Source: Bacillus shivajii
GTDB taxonomy: Bacteria; Bacillota; Bacilli; Bacillales; Salisediminibacteriaceae
Assembly: GCF_020519665.1 (NCBI RefSeq)
Contig: NZ_CP084703.1
Coordinates: 2,170,001-2,234,000 of the forward strand
Reading direction: 5' to 3'
Length of the DNA stretch: 64,000 nucleotides
Below, piece by piece: positions 24,442-33,087 of the stretch. The translations under genes and the position numbers were made by a program. The notes under the pieces are model-generated. The model worked only from the letters and a program-made list of their open reading frames with translations, did not search any database and was not told the origin of the DNA. The first letter of the stretch is position 1, and the number at the start of each line of letters is the position of its first letter.

Positions 24442-24464
24442 ATGGGCTGCTAAACGCAGCCCAT
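24442..24464. terminator. Palindromic terminator, right copy of the IS target duplication
   Basis: Same 23 bp as 22669-22691, followed by TTTTTAAAAAA. It now serves the convergent acyltransferase gene on the minus strand. Confidence 0.85.
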
Positions 24465-24475
24465 TTTTAAAAAAC

Positions 24476-25579
24476 TTAAGAACTATAATTAACTCCTTTT
24501 TCTTCAGAAACTTGCCATTCTTTTACATAGTTATTATTTTTATATGCTACTCCTAATTTTCCGACGATCAAATATCCGTACTTCCATTTATTCAAATAGT
24601 AAATTGTTGTTATTGAGAAGAATGTACTAAATGCAAATAGAATCAAGATATAATTGAACCCTAACGTAACAGGGTAATATTGATATACAAAATCAATGAC
24701 TGAGATATAAAACATATGCAGTAAATAAATACCAAAGGAATACTGACTAATTCTAATTAAAAAGTCTGGGATATGGCGTAGTTTCATTGTTAAATACATC
24801 ATAGAAAAAATAACAGCTGTTGTATGAAAAATCATATCAACTCGTTTTGAACTATGAACAACTAACAAATCCGTGTGATATAACGACAGTAGTAGGGCAC
24901 TTGAAATAATAGGTGCCGTTAAGATAAGTTTACGATATCTTTTTAATAATGATACAAATGCCTCGTAATAGTAACCACAATAGAAGCCTAATGTAAAGTA
25001 GAAAATCCAACCTAAAAACGGTACCCAGTAAAATCTCGTCCATATATATTCAGCATACGGTAAATTAGGTGGTGCTGTGAAATTAAACAGTGACAAGTAA
25101 GCGATATTCACTGCAAGTGATGCGAGAATTACTTTTAAAGGGTTTTGTTTCTTTAAGAAACGGTAAAAAAGTAAGTGCACGAAATAAAATTGGAAGATAA
25201 TTAAAACGAAATAACCGTGAAAATCTCCGATTAAAGCATTTAAAAAGAACTCATACCCAACGTCAGGGATGGAACGCACATGTGGTACAGCATAAAACAT
25301 CGCCATAAATAAAAACGGAATAAAAATATATTTAAATCGTTTATTTAAAAAGTGACTTGGTATTTGTTTATTTCGGTAAGAATAAGCAATGATCAATTCT
25401 GAGATGAATATGAACAGAGGAGTTCCAAAGTATAACAAGACATTTACTGAATCAAACAAGTTGTAAGTAAATGTACTGATTGCAGTATCTGGAATCGAAC
25501 TTAACCCTGTACCAATTGCGTGCAAAAACACAATACATAGGCAAGCGATACTCCTCAATAAAAATACTTCTTTTATCAT
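24476..25579 (-). CDS. Acyltransferase 3 family membrane protein
   Basis: A 367-residue integral membrane O-acyltransferase (OafA/YrhL type) with about ten hydrophobic segments. The N-terminal LRSIACLCIVFLHAIG carries the conserved Arg and the His of the first helix. Other helices contain TPLFIFISELIIAYSYRN and SFGIYLLHMFYI. Members acetylate or succinylate cell-surface sugars, teichoic acids or peptidoglycan; no SGNH domain is fused here and no surface-polymer genes are adjacent, so the substrate is unknown. GGGGGAAAAATG start. Confidence 0.85.
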   Translation of the reverse strand: MIKEVFLLRSIACLCIVFLHAIGTGLSSIPDTAISTFTYNLFDSVNVLLYFGTPLFIFISELIIAYSYRNKQIPSHFLNKRFKYIFIPFLFMAMFYAVPHVRSIPDVGYEFFLNALIGDFHGYFVLIIFQFYFVHLLFYRFLKKQNPLKVILASLAVNIAYLSLFNFTAPPNLPYAEYIWTRFYWVPFLGWIFYFTLGFYCGYYYEAFVSLLKRYRKLILTAPIISSALLLSLYHTDLLVVHSSKRVDMIFHTTAVIFSMMYLTMKLRHIPDFLIRISQYSFGIYLLHMFYISVIDFVYQYYPVTLGFNYILILFAFSTFFSITTIYYLNKWKYGYLIVGKLGVAYKNNNYVKEWQVSEEKGVNYSS

Positions 25580-25831
25580 TTTTCCCCCACCAATGAATTA
25601 TTTTTACATTCTTTATCTATATTTGTTTAGATGCCAAAGGTTAAAAGGTGATACTTAATCTATCTTATGAATCAATGAATGATATTTCAATTACTCCGAG
25701 TACATTTACAACTAATTACATATTTTCATGGATTCTTTAGAGATTTGCGATGATCTTGGATTTTAACGGAGGAGGATTTTCTATAAGTTTATCGAAGTTA
25801 TTGAGGTCATAATAATCATTGGAGGATATTT

Positions 25832-26539
25832 ATGAATTGGTTTCATAGGAGCTCTACACAATTTCCGTTTGAAATGTTGTCAACTCACCATATATTTGTG
25901 ATTGGGATCTTAATTACAGGCGCTTTCATACTCTATTTTTTTAGAAACTTCCTAAAAGATGTTACGACTGACCGTCATGAGTTTATCATCGCACTCACAT
26001 TAATAATCTTTGAGGTTGGTTATCAAGTTTGGTTATTTCAAATTGGTATGTGGCAGTCGAGCCATGCACTACCATTGGAGTTATGTAATATTAGTTTGTT
26101 TCTCATTATTTTGTTGCTATTAACAAAACATCGAACAACCTTTGAAATCGTCTTTTTTATTGGCATTGCAGGTGCATTACAAGCTATATTTACTCCTGTT
26201 TTAAACTTTGGGTTCCCACACTTCCGCTTTGTCCATTTTTTCTATACACACATTTTCATCATATGGGTTTGCTTATATTTTGTATGGGTGAAAGGGTATC
26301 GGCCAACAATTTTTTCTGTCATAAAAGCGATGTTGTTTTTAAATATTTTGTTACCACTCATTTTATTCATTAATAAGTATGTTGAGGGAAACTACTGGTT
26401 TTTAACAGAAAAACCAAGAGGGGTTAGTTTGCTAGACTGGTTAGGTCCACACCCATGGTATATCCTATCTCTCCAATTTGTTGCAATTACTTTATTTCTT
26501 ATACTTTGGCTACTGTTTAGAGAAAAAAGTAAACGATAA
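25832..26539 (+). CDS. ywaF: TIGR02206/YwaF family membrane protein
   Basis: A 235-residue membrane protein with six to seven hydrophobic segments. Family features include the LSTHHIFVIGI opening, PLELCNISLFLIILLLLTK, FRFVHFFYTHIFIIW and a final region with LLDWLGPHPWYILSLQFVAI. It matches the TIGR02206 (YwaF) family, whose function is unknown. Start ATG with GGAGGATATTT upstream. Transcribed alone; the next gene is preceded by a protease remnant and a terminator. Confidence 0.8.
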   Translation: MNWFHRSSTQFPFEMLSTHHIFVIGILITGAFILYFFRNFLKDVTTDRHEFIIALTLIIFEVGYQVWLFQIGMWQSSHALPLELCNISLFLIILLLLTKHRTTFEIVFFIGIAGALQAIFTPVLNFGFPHFRFVHFFYTHIFIIWVCLYFVWVKGYRPTIFSVIKAMLFLNILLPLILFINKYVEGNYWFLTEKPRGVSLLDWLGPHPWYILSLQFVAITLFLILWLLFREKSKR

Positions 26540-26559
26540 TGGAAGGGGGTTAGGAATAT

Positions 26560-26688
26560 TTATGTAATATCCGACAGCTTAACAAACGTTAAGAAATAGT
26601 GCTCAATATTTAGGAAATAATCATTACTTTGGTTATGGACTCGTTCGCTCAGTAAATGCCCTTCAATATTTATATTTAAAAGATGCCC
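26560..26688 (+). pseudogene. Remnant of a subtilisin-like protease C-terminus
   Basis: In the frame of position 26583 the DNA reads [19 protein letters not shown] followed by LVRSVNAL. This strongly resembles the C-terminal end of subtilase domains (LRNTA..LG...YGxGLVNAxxA). A TAA at 26580 and another stop upstream break the frame, and the catalytic triad regions are absent. Only the last 35-45 codons survive. Family assignment is by motif memory only. Confidence 0.5.
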
Positions 26689-26689
26689 T

Positions 26690-26728
26690 GAAAACAGTGT
26701 ATGTGAAGTCTCATACGCTGTTTTCTAT
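26690..26728 (+). terminator. Terminator upstream of tryptophan dioxygenase gene
   Basis: GAAAACAG-TG-TATG ... CATA-CG-CTGTTTTC, followed by TATTAAA. It probably belonged to the lost protease gene or to ywaF. Confidence 0.7.
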
Positions 26729-26834
26729 TAAACTATTATCCTGTTATAATAAGTTTAATTTTTTAGATTTTTCTGTTATGTTTATTAGTATGAGATTTTT
26801 TTATCATTCACTATATGAAATGGAGGCGGCGAAA

Positions 26835-27662
26835 GTGGATAAAAACAATGAAAAAGATATACATACTGATTTTATAAATAACATGACGTATGGAGAGTAT
26901 TTAAATCTTGATAAGATTTTATCAAGTCAAAAGAGACTCTCAGACCATCATGATGAAATGTTGTTTATTATCATTCACCAAGTTAGTGAACTGTGGATGA
27001 AGCTTATTTTACACGAATTAAATGCAGCTATAGATTCTATTAAGAAAGAAGACTTCCAAACATCATTTAAGCAACTTGCTCGTGTATCAAAGACTCAATC
27101 ACAAATTATTCATGCATGGGATGTACTTTCAACATTAACCCCTTCTGAGTATATGGAATTTAGAGACCACCTCGGTCAAGCATCTGGATTTCAATCATAT
27201 CAATATCGGATGATTGAATTTTCACTCGGTTACAAAACCGATCACGTATTAAAGATTTATAAAAAAGATCCTGAATTGCTGAATGTTTTACAAGAAGCTT
27301 ATGAAAAACCAGGGCTTTACGATGTTGCCATCAACGCTTTAGCAAAGGCCGGTCTTCCTGTGAATCCGGACTTGGTAAATCGTGATTATACGAAAACATA
27401 TGAAAGTGATGATACTGTGAAAGAAGCTTGGTTAACAGTATATAAAAATGTAGATCAATATTGGGACTTATATCAATTAGCAGAAAAGCTCGTTGATATT
27501 GAAGATTGGCTCCAACAATGGCGATTTAGACATATGAAAACAGTAGAACGAATTATAGGGTTTAAAAAAGGTACAGGTGGTTCTTCAGGGGTAAATTATT
27601 TAAAAAGTGTTTTAGATCATCGCTTCTTTCCTGAACTTTGGGATCTGCGTACAGAAATATAA
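26835..27662 (+). CDS. kynA: Tryptophan 2,3-dioxygenase
   Basis: A 275-residue haem dioxygenase that opens the tryptophan indole ring to N-formylkynurenine. Conserved features: [37 protein letters not shown] (substrate-site His), the [17 protein letters not shown] block, and the C-terminal [20 protein letters not shown] whose His is the haem ligand. The GTG at 26835 is preferred (GGAGG 8 nt upstream); the frame open to 26697 has no homology. No kynurenine formamidase or kynureninase gene is adjacent, so the rest of the pathway must be elsewhere. Confidence 0.92.
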   Translation: MDKNNEKDIHTDFINNMTYGEYLNLDKILSSQKRLSDHHDEMLFIIIHQVSELWMKLILHELNAAIDSIKKEDFQTSFKQLARVSKTQSQIIHAWDVLSTLTPSEYMEFRDHLGQASGFQSYQYRMIEFSLGYKTDHVLKIYKKDPELLNVLQEAYEKPGLYDVAINALAKAGLPVNPDLVNRDYTKTYESDDTVKEAWLTVYKNVDQYWDLYQLAEKLVDIEDWLQQWRFRHMKTVERIIGFKKGTGGSSGVNYLKSVLDHRFFPELWDLRTEI

Positions 27663-27772
27663 AATGTGTTTGCGCAAGTGAGCTATAATTAGAAATCAAT
27701 CGAAATTGAATAATTAACGTGACTTATTCAATCATGATCCATTTGTTTTGAATAAAAATTAGTTTACTAACT

Positions 27773-28362
27773 GAATTAATTTCATAATGACGTTTTTTAG
27801 CAATGAAACGAATGATATTATAAACTTTTTCATTAAATGTACGTTTTATTTGTACTATCAGAATTTATAATTTTATGGTCGATAGTAACTGCTCCTGCGC
27901 CGCTACGCTTGCTCGTCGCAACTCGACGTTTAATCATAGGAGTTGAGCTTGTGGCAACTAAGGCTTACTTCCACAGGAGGTGGTGACTTCGGCGTTGATC
28001 ACAGGACGTGATCGATTGTAGTCGAAGTTCCTAATTAATGACTTGCACTAAAGCATAAGAGCTTCTATGTAAGCACACTTCGCTTACGAAGAATCTCTTT
28101 AACGAAAAGCCAAGTTTTGTTTAGAAGTGAACGTAACTAAAGACGGCGACTCCCGGAGGATCAGCGACGAGCAATACTTCTTCGAACTGCTCCTAGCTGC
28201 GACGAGTAACCGCAGGAGCGACGAGCTGAAGATCCACTTAGGCGAAGAGTTATCGAGCCTAAGTTAGCTGAAGACAAGCCCTCGGGAATGCGTCCGTCTA
28301 AAGTGAAGTTCACGCTCATCATTCGGAATTTCCCACCTTATTTTGAGTTATGAAATTGATTC
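27773..28362. repeat. Longest MITE-family copy (copy C, 590 bp, composite)
   Basis: Starts with GAATTAATTTCATAA and ends TTATGAAATTGATTC. Its outer parts match the copy at 50505-50878 in inverted order (AATGAAACGAATGATAT, AAACGTACATTT-like, GACGGCGACTCCCGGAGGAT, AGCTGAAGACAAGCCC, CGTCCGTCT). It is expanded by internal GC-rich insertions, including the TCCTGCGCCGCTACGCTTGC block and two CGACGAG-rich stretches around 28171-28220. Fills the whole gap between kynA and the amidase; no gene seen. Confidence 0.82.
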
Positions 28363-28383
28363 AACTAAAAGGAGACTATCAAA

Positions 28384-29700
28384 ATGGAAAAGAAACAAAT
28401 ATTAACTGAACAGTTTTATGCTCGCCTGCTTCAATCGTATGATAAGAACTTAACACATTCAGGTGTTAATGGGGAAAGGTTAGCCTCGCGCTTAACTCAA
28501 TTATCTCAAATTGGTCAAACAGCTGATAACGGTTCAAAACGAATGGGATTTTCAAAAGAAGAAAGACAGGCGAAATCATTAGTGAAAAGCTGGTTTCAAG
28601 AAGCTGGACTTAATGTTTACGAAGATGGTGCTGGAAATGTATTTGGACGTGTAAGCGGAAGAAATGAAGAAGCTCCAGCTATTTTGTCAGGTTCTCATGT
28701 AGATAGTGTACCAAATGGCGGTCATTTCGATGGACCCGTCGGTGTCCTTACAGCTTTAGAAGTAGCCCATGCATGGAAAGAAACAAATTATACACCAGAA
28801 AAACCATTCGAAGTTGTTATTTTTTCAGATGAAGAAGGTTCAAGATTTAAAGCTGGTTTTTCTGGCAGTGCTGCAGTTGTCGGTCAAGAAAGTTTAAAAG
28901 AAATGACGAAACTTGTTGATGTTTATGGACAATCCTTTGATGAAGTGATGGATCAAGCTGGACTATCAGTCGAAGGATTCTTGAACGCAAAGAGAGACTT
29001 AAGTAATATCCATTCATTTATCGAAGTACATATTGAGCAAGGAAAAATCCTAGAAAAGGAAAACCTTTCTGTTGGAGCAGTTACAGGAATTGCAGGTCCA
29101 TGCTGGCTTGAAGTCGTATTTCATGGTGAAGCAGGACATGCTGGTAATACACCGATGACTGATAGAAAAGATGCACTTGTCGCTGCTAGTCAATTTGTGT
29201 ATTCAATAGAAAGTATACCAAAACAAATAAGTGAAACTGCAGTCGCTACAGTAGGACATCTTAATGTTGAACCTAATGGAGTAAACGTTATTCCAAAGAA
29301 TGTCACATTAACTGTAGACATTAGAGATATTCATAAAGACACTAGAGATGAAGTTGTTAATCGTATTAAACAACTAGGGATGGATGTAGAAAAAGAGCAC
29401 GGCTTGAAAGTTGAGTTAAATGAAAAATTTCGTATCACACCAGTTCCGATGAATGATTATTTAAGAGAGATATTAGTAGATTCAATAGAAGAGCACCAAG
29501 AAACGTCTTTTACTTTACCAAGTGGTGCTGGTCATGATGCGATGATTTTAGGCGAACATGTTCCTATATCAATGCTTTTCGTACGTAGTAAAAATGGAAT
29601 TAGTCACAACCCAAAAGAGTGGACAGAATTAAATGATATTGTTACAGCTACTCACGTGTTAAAAACATATATTGAGAGATTAATGAAAGATAATGACTAA
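28384..29700 (+). CDS. M20-family N-carbamoyl-amino-acid amidohydrolase / allantoate amidohydrolase type
   Basis: A 438-residue Zn-dependent amidase of the hydantoinase/carbamoylase family. Metal ligands and motifs: SGSHVDSVPNGGHFDGPVG (about residues 98-116), FSDEEGSRF, FIEVHIEQGKILE, GEAGHAGNTPMTDRKDAL and the late LPSGAGHDAM. The substrate could be N-carbamoyl-L-amino acids, ureidoglycolate or allantoate. The gene directly downstream (17 nt) matches ATC hydrolase, which makes N-carbamoyl-L-cysteine, so this enzyme may be the partner that releases L-cysteine (inference). ATG after AAAGGAG; the gene starts 21 bp after a MITE copy. Confidence 0.85.
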   Translation: MEKKQILTEQFYARLLQSYDKNLTHSGVNGERLASRLTQLSQIGQTADNGSKRMGFSKEERQAKSLVKSWFQEAGLNVYEDGAGNVFGRVSGRNEEAPAILSGSHVDSVPNGGHFDGPVGVLTALEVAHAWKETNYTPEKPFEVVIFSDEEGSRFKAGFSGSAAVVGQESLKEMTKLVDVYGQSFDEVMDQAGLSVEGFLNAKRDLSNIHSFIEVHIEQGKILEKENLSVGAVTGIAGPCWLEVVFHGEAGHAGNTPMTDRKDALVAASQFVYSIESIPKQISETAVATVGHLNVEPNGVNVIPKNVTLTVDIRDIHKDTRDEVVNRIKQLGMDVEKEHGLKVELNEKFRITPVPMNDYLREILVDSIEEHQETSFTLPSGAGHDAMILGEHVPISMLFVRSKNGISHNPKEWTELNDIVTATHVLKTYIERLMKDND

Positions 29701-29717
29701 AAGAAGGTGAAATTATT

Positions 29718-30458
29718 ATGAGTGATGAACAGTCTAAAACTGCTTTAAAACATGTAACAATGTACGAAATTACATCAAAGCTATTTTTCCATTTATGTCT
29801 GTCATTAGAGTCTTCATTTCATCAAAAAGGGAAAAGTGTGATCGAGGAGGGGGTATGTGATTTTCAAAGTGATTTGATGTCAACATTGCTTCAAACAGAT
29901 AAAAATAAAATAGATTTTCAAACTGACACTTTATTAGATTCAGAGAAAGTTAAACAGTCGTTTAAAAAATATGTGGAGATTTGTAAAAAGAACGAACAAG
30001 ACCCAATTAATATGTATTCATTGATGGCGAAAATGTTTGCGCACATTGCAAAACATGCAAAAAATAATTTAGGTGAGCCAGGTCAAGATGCAATAATAGA
30101 AGGAGTTCGTACTTTCGGAGAAGAACGTGGAAAAAATATTGCAAAAAGGGCAGAGCTAGCAGGCAAACCAAATGAAAAAGACCATTATTTAACGAACTAT
30201 GATATGGGTAGAAGTGAATTGTTTGAATTTGAAACATTATTTCACAAAAATGAAATTGAGCAAACCTTTACAAAATGTGCTTTTGCTGACCAATGGAAAG
30301 AAGATGGTATGGAGGAACATGGAATTTTATATTGTCATATGATTGACCCTGCTGTAGCAAAGGGTTTTAATCCAAACTTTGAAGTTATTCATGATGAATA
30401 TATTTTAAAAGAAGGCGTATGTCATTTCCGGTTTCAAATGAAAGAAGATAAGAAATAG
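29718..30458 (+). CDS. L-2-amino-thiazoline-4-carboxylic acid hydrolase family protein
   Basis: A 246-residue protein. The C-terminal third carries the ATC hydrolase family pattern: CAFADQWKEDGMEEHGILYC, then DPAVAKGFNPNFEV, then EGVCHFRF. Residues 1-60 and 90-150 are helical. In Pseudomonas, ATC hydrolase converts 2-aminothiazoline-4-carboxylate to N-carbamoyl-L-cysteine. The adjacent carbamoylase-type amidase fits such a two-step route to cysteine, but many Bacillus members of this family are uncharacterised. RBS AGAAGGTG precedes the ATG. Middle gene of a probable three-gene operon. Confidence 0.72.
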   Translation: MSDEQSKTALKHVTMYEITSKLFFHLCLSLESSFHQKGKSVIEEGVCDFQSDLMSTLLQTDKNKIDFQTDTLLDSEKVKQSFKKYVEICKKNEQDPINMYSLMAKMFAHIAKHAKNNLGEPGQDAIIEGVRTFGEERGKNIAKRAELAGKPNEKDHYLTNYDMGRSELFEFETLFHKNEIEQTFTKCAFADQWKEDGMEEHGILYCHMIDPAVAKGFNPNFEVIHDEYILKEGVCHFRFQMKEDKK

Positions 30459-30489
30459 TTCTATAATTCTTGAATTGAGGTGGGATTGT

Positions 30490-31176
30490 ATGCTTCAAGA
30501 TAAAGTGGTTGTTATTACTGGTGGGTCACGAGGAATCGGGAAAGAAATTTCAAGAGAGTGTTTAAAGGAAGGGATGAAGGTGATCGTCCTTTCAAAAACA
30601 GAAGAATCACGAACGGACGTGATGAATGAGCTTTCCTCATATGAAGGTCTTTCAACATACATATGTGATGTCTCTTCACATGAATGTGTAACGAAAACGT
30701 TTGATAAGATATATAAAACGTTTAAACATATTGATATTTTAATCAACAACGCTGGAGTAGGTATTTGGAAAAATGTTGATGACATGTCGCCAGAAGAGTG
30801 GAACACTCAAATTGGAACAAATTTAACCGGCGTATTTTATTGCAGTCAATATGTTTTCAAAAATATGAAAGACACTGGTGGACATATTATAAACATTGCA
30901 TCCGACCTTGGTTATTCAACGATCGAACGTGGTGGTGCTTATTGTGCTAGTAAATGGGGGTTAATCGGGTTATCTGGAACGATGCAAAAAGAAGGTAAGC
31001 CCTATGGTATCCGGGTTTCAACTGTCTCTCCTGGATTGGTCCAAACTGATTTTGGAAGTGTTTCAGCTGAGAAAAAAACACACGGCCTTACTACTGAAAC
31101 AGTAGCAAGCCATGTGTTATCAGTAATGAAAACTGGAACAGATGCCGGTGAAATCAATATGATCGTAAAACCATAA
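30490..31176 (+). CDS. Short-chain dehydrogenase/reductase
   Basis: A 228-residue classical SDR. Cofactor motif TGGSRGIGKEI (TGxxxGxG), NNAGVG, active-site Ser in NIASDLGYS, catalytic YCASK (YxxxK), then PGLVQTDF. Substrate unknown. I chose ATG 30490, with GAGGTG 8 nt upstream, over the TTG at 30475. Third gene of the amidase/ATC hydrolase cluster, 31 nt after the previous stop; a terminator follows. Confidence 0.87.
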   Translation: MLQDKVVVITGGSRGIGKEISRECLKEGMKVIVLSKTEESRTDVMNELSSYEGLSTYICDVSSHECVTKTFDKIYKTFKHIDILINNAGVGIWKNVDDMSPEEWNTQIGTNLTGVFYCSQYVFKNMKDTGGHIINIASDLGYSTIERGGAYCASKWGLIGLSGTMQKEGKPYGIRVSTVSPGLVQTDFGSVSAEKKTHGLTTETVASHVLSVMKTGTDAGEINMIVKP

Positions 31177-31196
31177 AGCACTTCTAGACCTATTTT

Positions 31197-31242
31197 AAGA
31201 GCTGTCACTTAAGTATAATAACTTATGGATGGCTCTTTTTAT
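31197..31242 (+). terminator. Terminator of the amidase/ATC hydrolase/SDR cluster
   Basis: AAGAGC-TGTCAC-TTAAGT ... ACTTA-TGGATG-GCTCTTTTT, an interrupted stem with U tail. Confidence 0.65.
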
Positions 31243-31340
31243 GATTGGTGAGTCGTTTCTTCATTAAAAGTTCGTTAGTAATCCTCCCTCCTTTTGGGAA
31301 AGATACGATTGAATCTTTCCATCGATAAAGGAGTATGTAA

Positions 31341-32426
31341 ATGATGAAAAATAAAGGTCAATATTTTATGTTATTCATTTTTATATGTGCCATCCTCTTC
31401 TCTTCTGCTGGTAATGCTTTAGCAAGAGAATCACAAGTGTCAGAAGCTGATATTAACGTTGATGACCTTGATGTGAATACTGAATATTTATTAAGAGAAG
31501 GTCACCTAATGGTACCTGCATTATTTTTTAAAAATACAGGAGCAAAAGTGAATTGGAATGATAGGTATCAATCGATTGTTTTTCAAGTTGGTGATAAAAA
31601 GGTAGCTGCGCCAGTTGGAAAAACGTTCACCGATATTTTTAATCCAAACACGAGACAATGGGAACGAGGAGAACTATCTGTTGAACCAATTAGCGTAAAT
31701 GGTCAAACATTTGTCCCGCTACGAGACATAGCTCTTGAACTTGGTTTTCATGTTTCTTATCGCCCTGATTTAAAAAAGACAGTGATCAATACGAATATTG
31801 AAAGAAAGGCGAAAAGAATTCGTACTGGAAATACATCTCAAAAGTATGTATCTTTAACTTTCGATGATGGCCCTGATCCAATATACACACCACAAATTCT
31901 TGATATATTGAAAGAGAAAAATGTAAAAGCGACGTTTTTTGTTGTCGGTAAGCAAATAGATAAACATCCTGAAATGATGCAAAGAATCGTTAATGAAGGT
32001 CATTCATTAGGGAATCATACTCTTTCTCACCCACGCCTTCCGAATGAAACGACTGCAGAAGTTTCTAGAGAAATTCAACTAACGCAAGATAAAATTGCCG
32101 AGTCAGTTGGGCGAAGACCGGATTTATTTCGACCACCATTTGGTTTATTAACACGAGCGGATGAACAATTACTTCATGAGTATGGACTTCGCATTATTAT
32201 ATGGTCTGTGGATACACTCGATTATACAGGATTATCTGCTGATCATATTTTAGAAATTGTTGAGAGGGACATTTCACCTGGGGGGATTGTATTACAACAT
32301 AATATCGATTTAAATCCAGGTTTATTAGATGGTACTGTCGAAGCATTGCCAGAAATCATTGACCGTCTGCGACAAGAAGGGTATAGCTTTTTAACGGTGC
32401 AATCTTTATTAGACCAAAATCAATAA
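31341..32426 (+). CDS. Exported polysaccharide deacetylase with copper-amine-oxidase-like N-terminal domain
   Basis: A 361-residue secreted wall enzyme. Signal peptide about residues 1-28 (YFMLFIFICAILFSSAGNALA). Residues 50-150 form a copper amine oxidase N-terminal-like domain (LVPALFFKNTGAKVNW, FVPLRDIALELGFHV), a wall- or matrix-associated module. Residues 165-355 are a NodB deacetylase domain: SLTFDDGPDP (catalytic Asp and metal Asp), SLGNHTLSHP (metal His pair), RPPFG, WSVDTLDY, and GGIVLQHN (catalytic His). Probably removes N-acetyl groups from peptidoglycan or another glycan. RBS AAAGGAG. Confidence 0.88.
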   Translation: MMKNKGQYFMLFIFICAILFSSAGNALARESQVSEADINVDDLDVNTEYLLREGHLMVPALFFKNTGAKVNWNDRYQSIVFQVGDKKVAAPVGKTFTDIFNPNTRQWERGELSVEPISVNGQTFVPLRDIALELGFHVSYRPDLKKTVINTNIERKAKRIRTGNTSQKYVSLTFDDGPDPIYTPQILDILKEKNVKATFFVVGKQIDKHPEMMQRIVNEGHSLGNHTLSHPRLPNETTAEVSREIQLTQDKIAESVGRRPDLFRPPFGLLTRADEQLLHEYGLRIIIWSVDTLDYTGLSADHILEIVERDISPGGIVLQHNIDLNPGLLDGTVEALPEIIDRLRQEGYSFLTVQSLLDQNQ

Positions 32427-32542
32427 ATGAGAATCGATAAGGTTTAGTAGTTCCATTTACATTGGGTAAATAGAAAATAACAGCTCACTTTGGAGGTAAT
32501 TCGCGCCTGAAATAATGATTTGTTTGTTTAATTTTTAAAAAT

Positions 32543-32646
32543 GAATCAATTTCATAACTCAAAATAAGGTGCGAAATTGCGAATAATGAGCGTGAACTCC
32601 ACTTGAGACGGACGCTTTCCCGAGGGCTTGTCTTCAGCTAACTTTG
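32543..32646. repeat. MITE-family copy, left half (copy D)
   Basis: Starts GAATCAATTTCATAACTC, includes AATAATGAGCGTGAACTCCA, GACGGACGCTTTCCCGAGGG and CTTGTCTTCAGCTAACTT. It then stops matching; the right half and right terminal repeat are absent. Confidence 0.8.
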
Positions 32647-32695
32647 AAAATCACCTAAAGCGAGCAGAACCCTGAAACCCATTAGATAAATAGGA

Positions 32696-32960
32696 TATCC
32701 GTCAAAAATCCGAAGACTCCAGCGGGAATAGCAATAGGCGAAGATCCAACAGGGCTTTAGCCCTGTTTAGCTGAGGCATTGCCCGCGGAAAGCGAAGGAA
32801 TTTTTGAACGGATATAATGACTTATTCATAGGCTCCAACGATTTATGTCGCACTTGTGCCTAGAGGTGAAAGCGTCCACCTGTAAACGGATTCGAGCACT
32901 TAGTAAAAAGGAAACATGTAAAACTTAATGTTAAACTTATTACCAGTTCTATTGTTTTTC
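32696..32960. repeat. Palindromic element plus conserved flank (second copy)
   Basis: TATCCGTCAAAAATCC ... GGAATTTTTGAACGGATA, followed by the same 150-bp flank as at 13843-14013 (GTCGCACTTGTGCC, AAAGCGTCCACCTGTAAACG, ACATGTAAAACTTAATGTT). Lies between the deacetylase gene and dynA; no gene seen in this gap. Confidence 0.82.
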
Positions 32961-32984
32961 ACATCGGAAATGGAGCTACTTATG

Positions 32985-33022
32985 AAAAGGTGTACCTCTT
33001 AAAAAATAGAGGTACACCTTTT
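32985..33022. terminator. Strong bidirectional hairpin before dynA
   Basis: AAAAGGTGTACCTCT ... AGAGGTACACCTTTT, a perfect 15-bp stem with A and T arms, 65 bp before dynA. Confidence 0.85.
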
Positions 33023-33087
33023 CACGATTTTCCCTTCTCTTTTTTTTGAAAATTCGTTATAGTGATAGTTGTTAAGAAAGGGGATTT

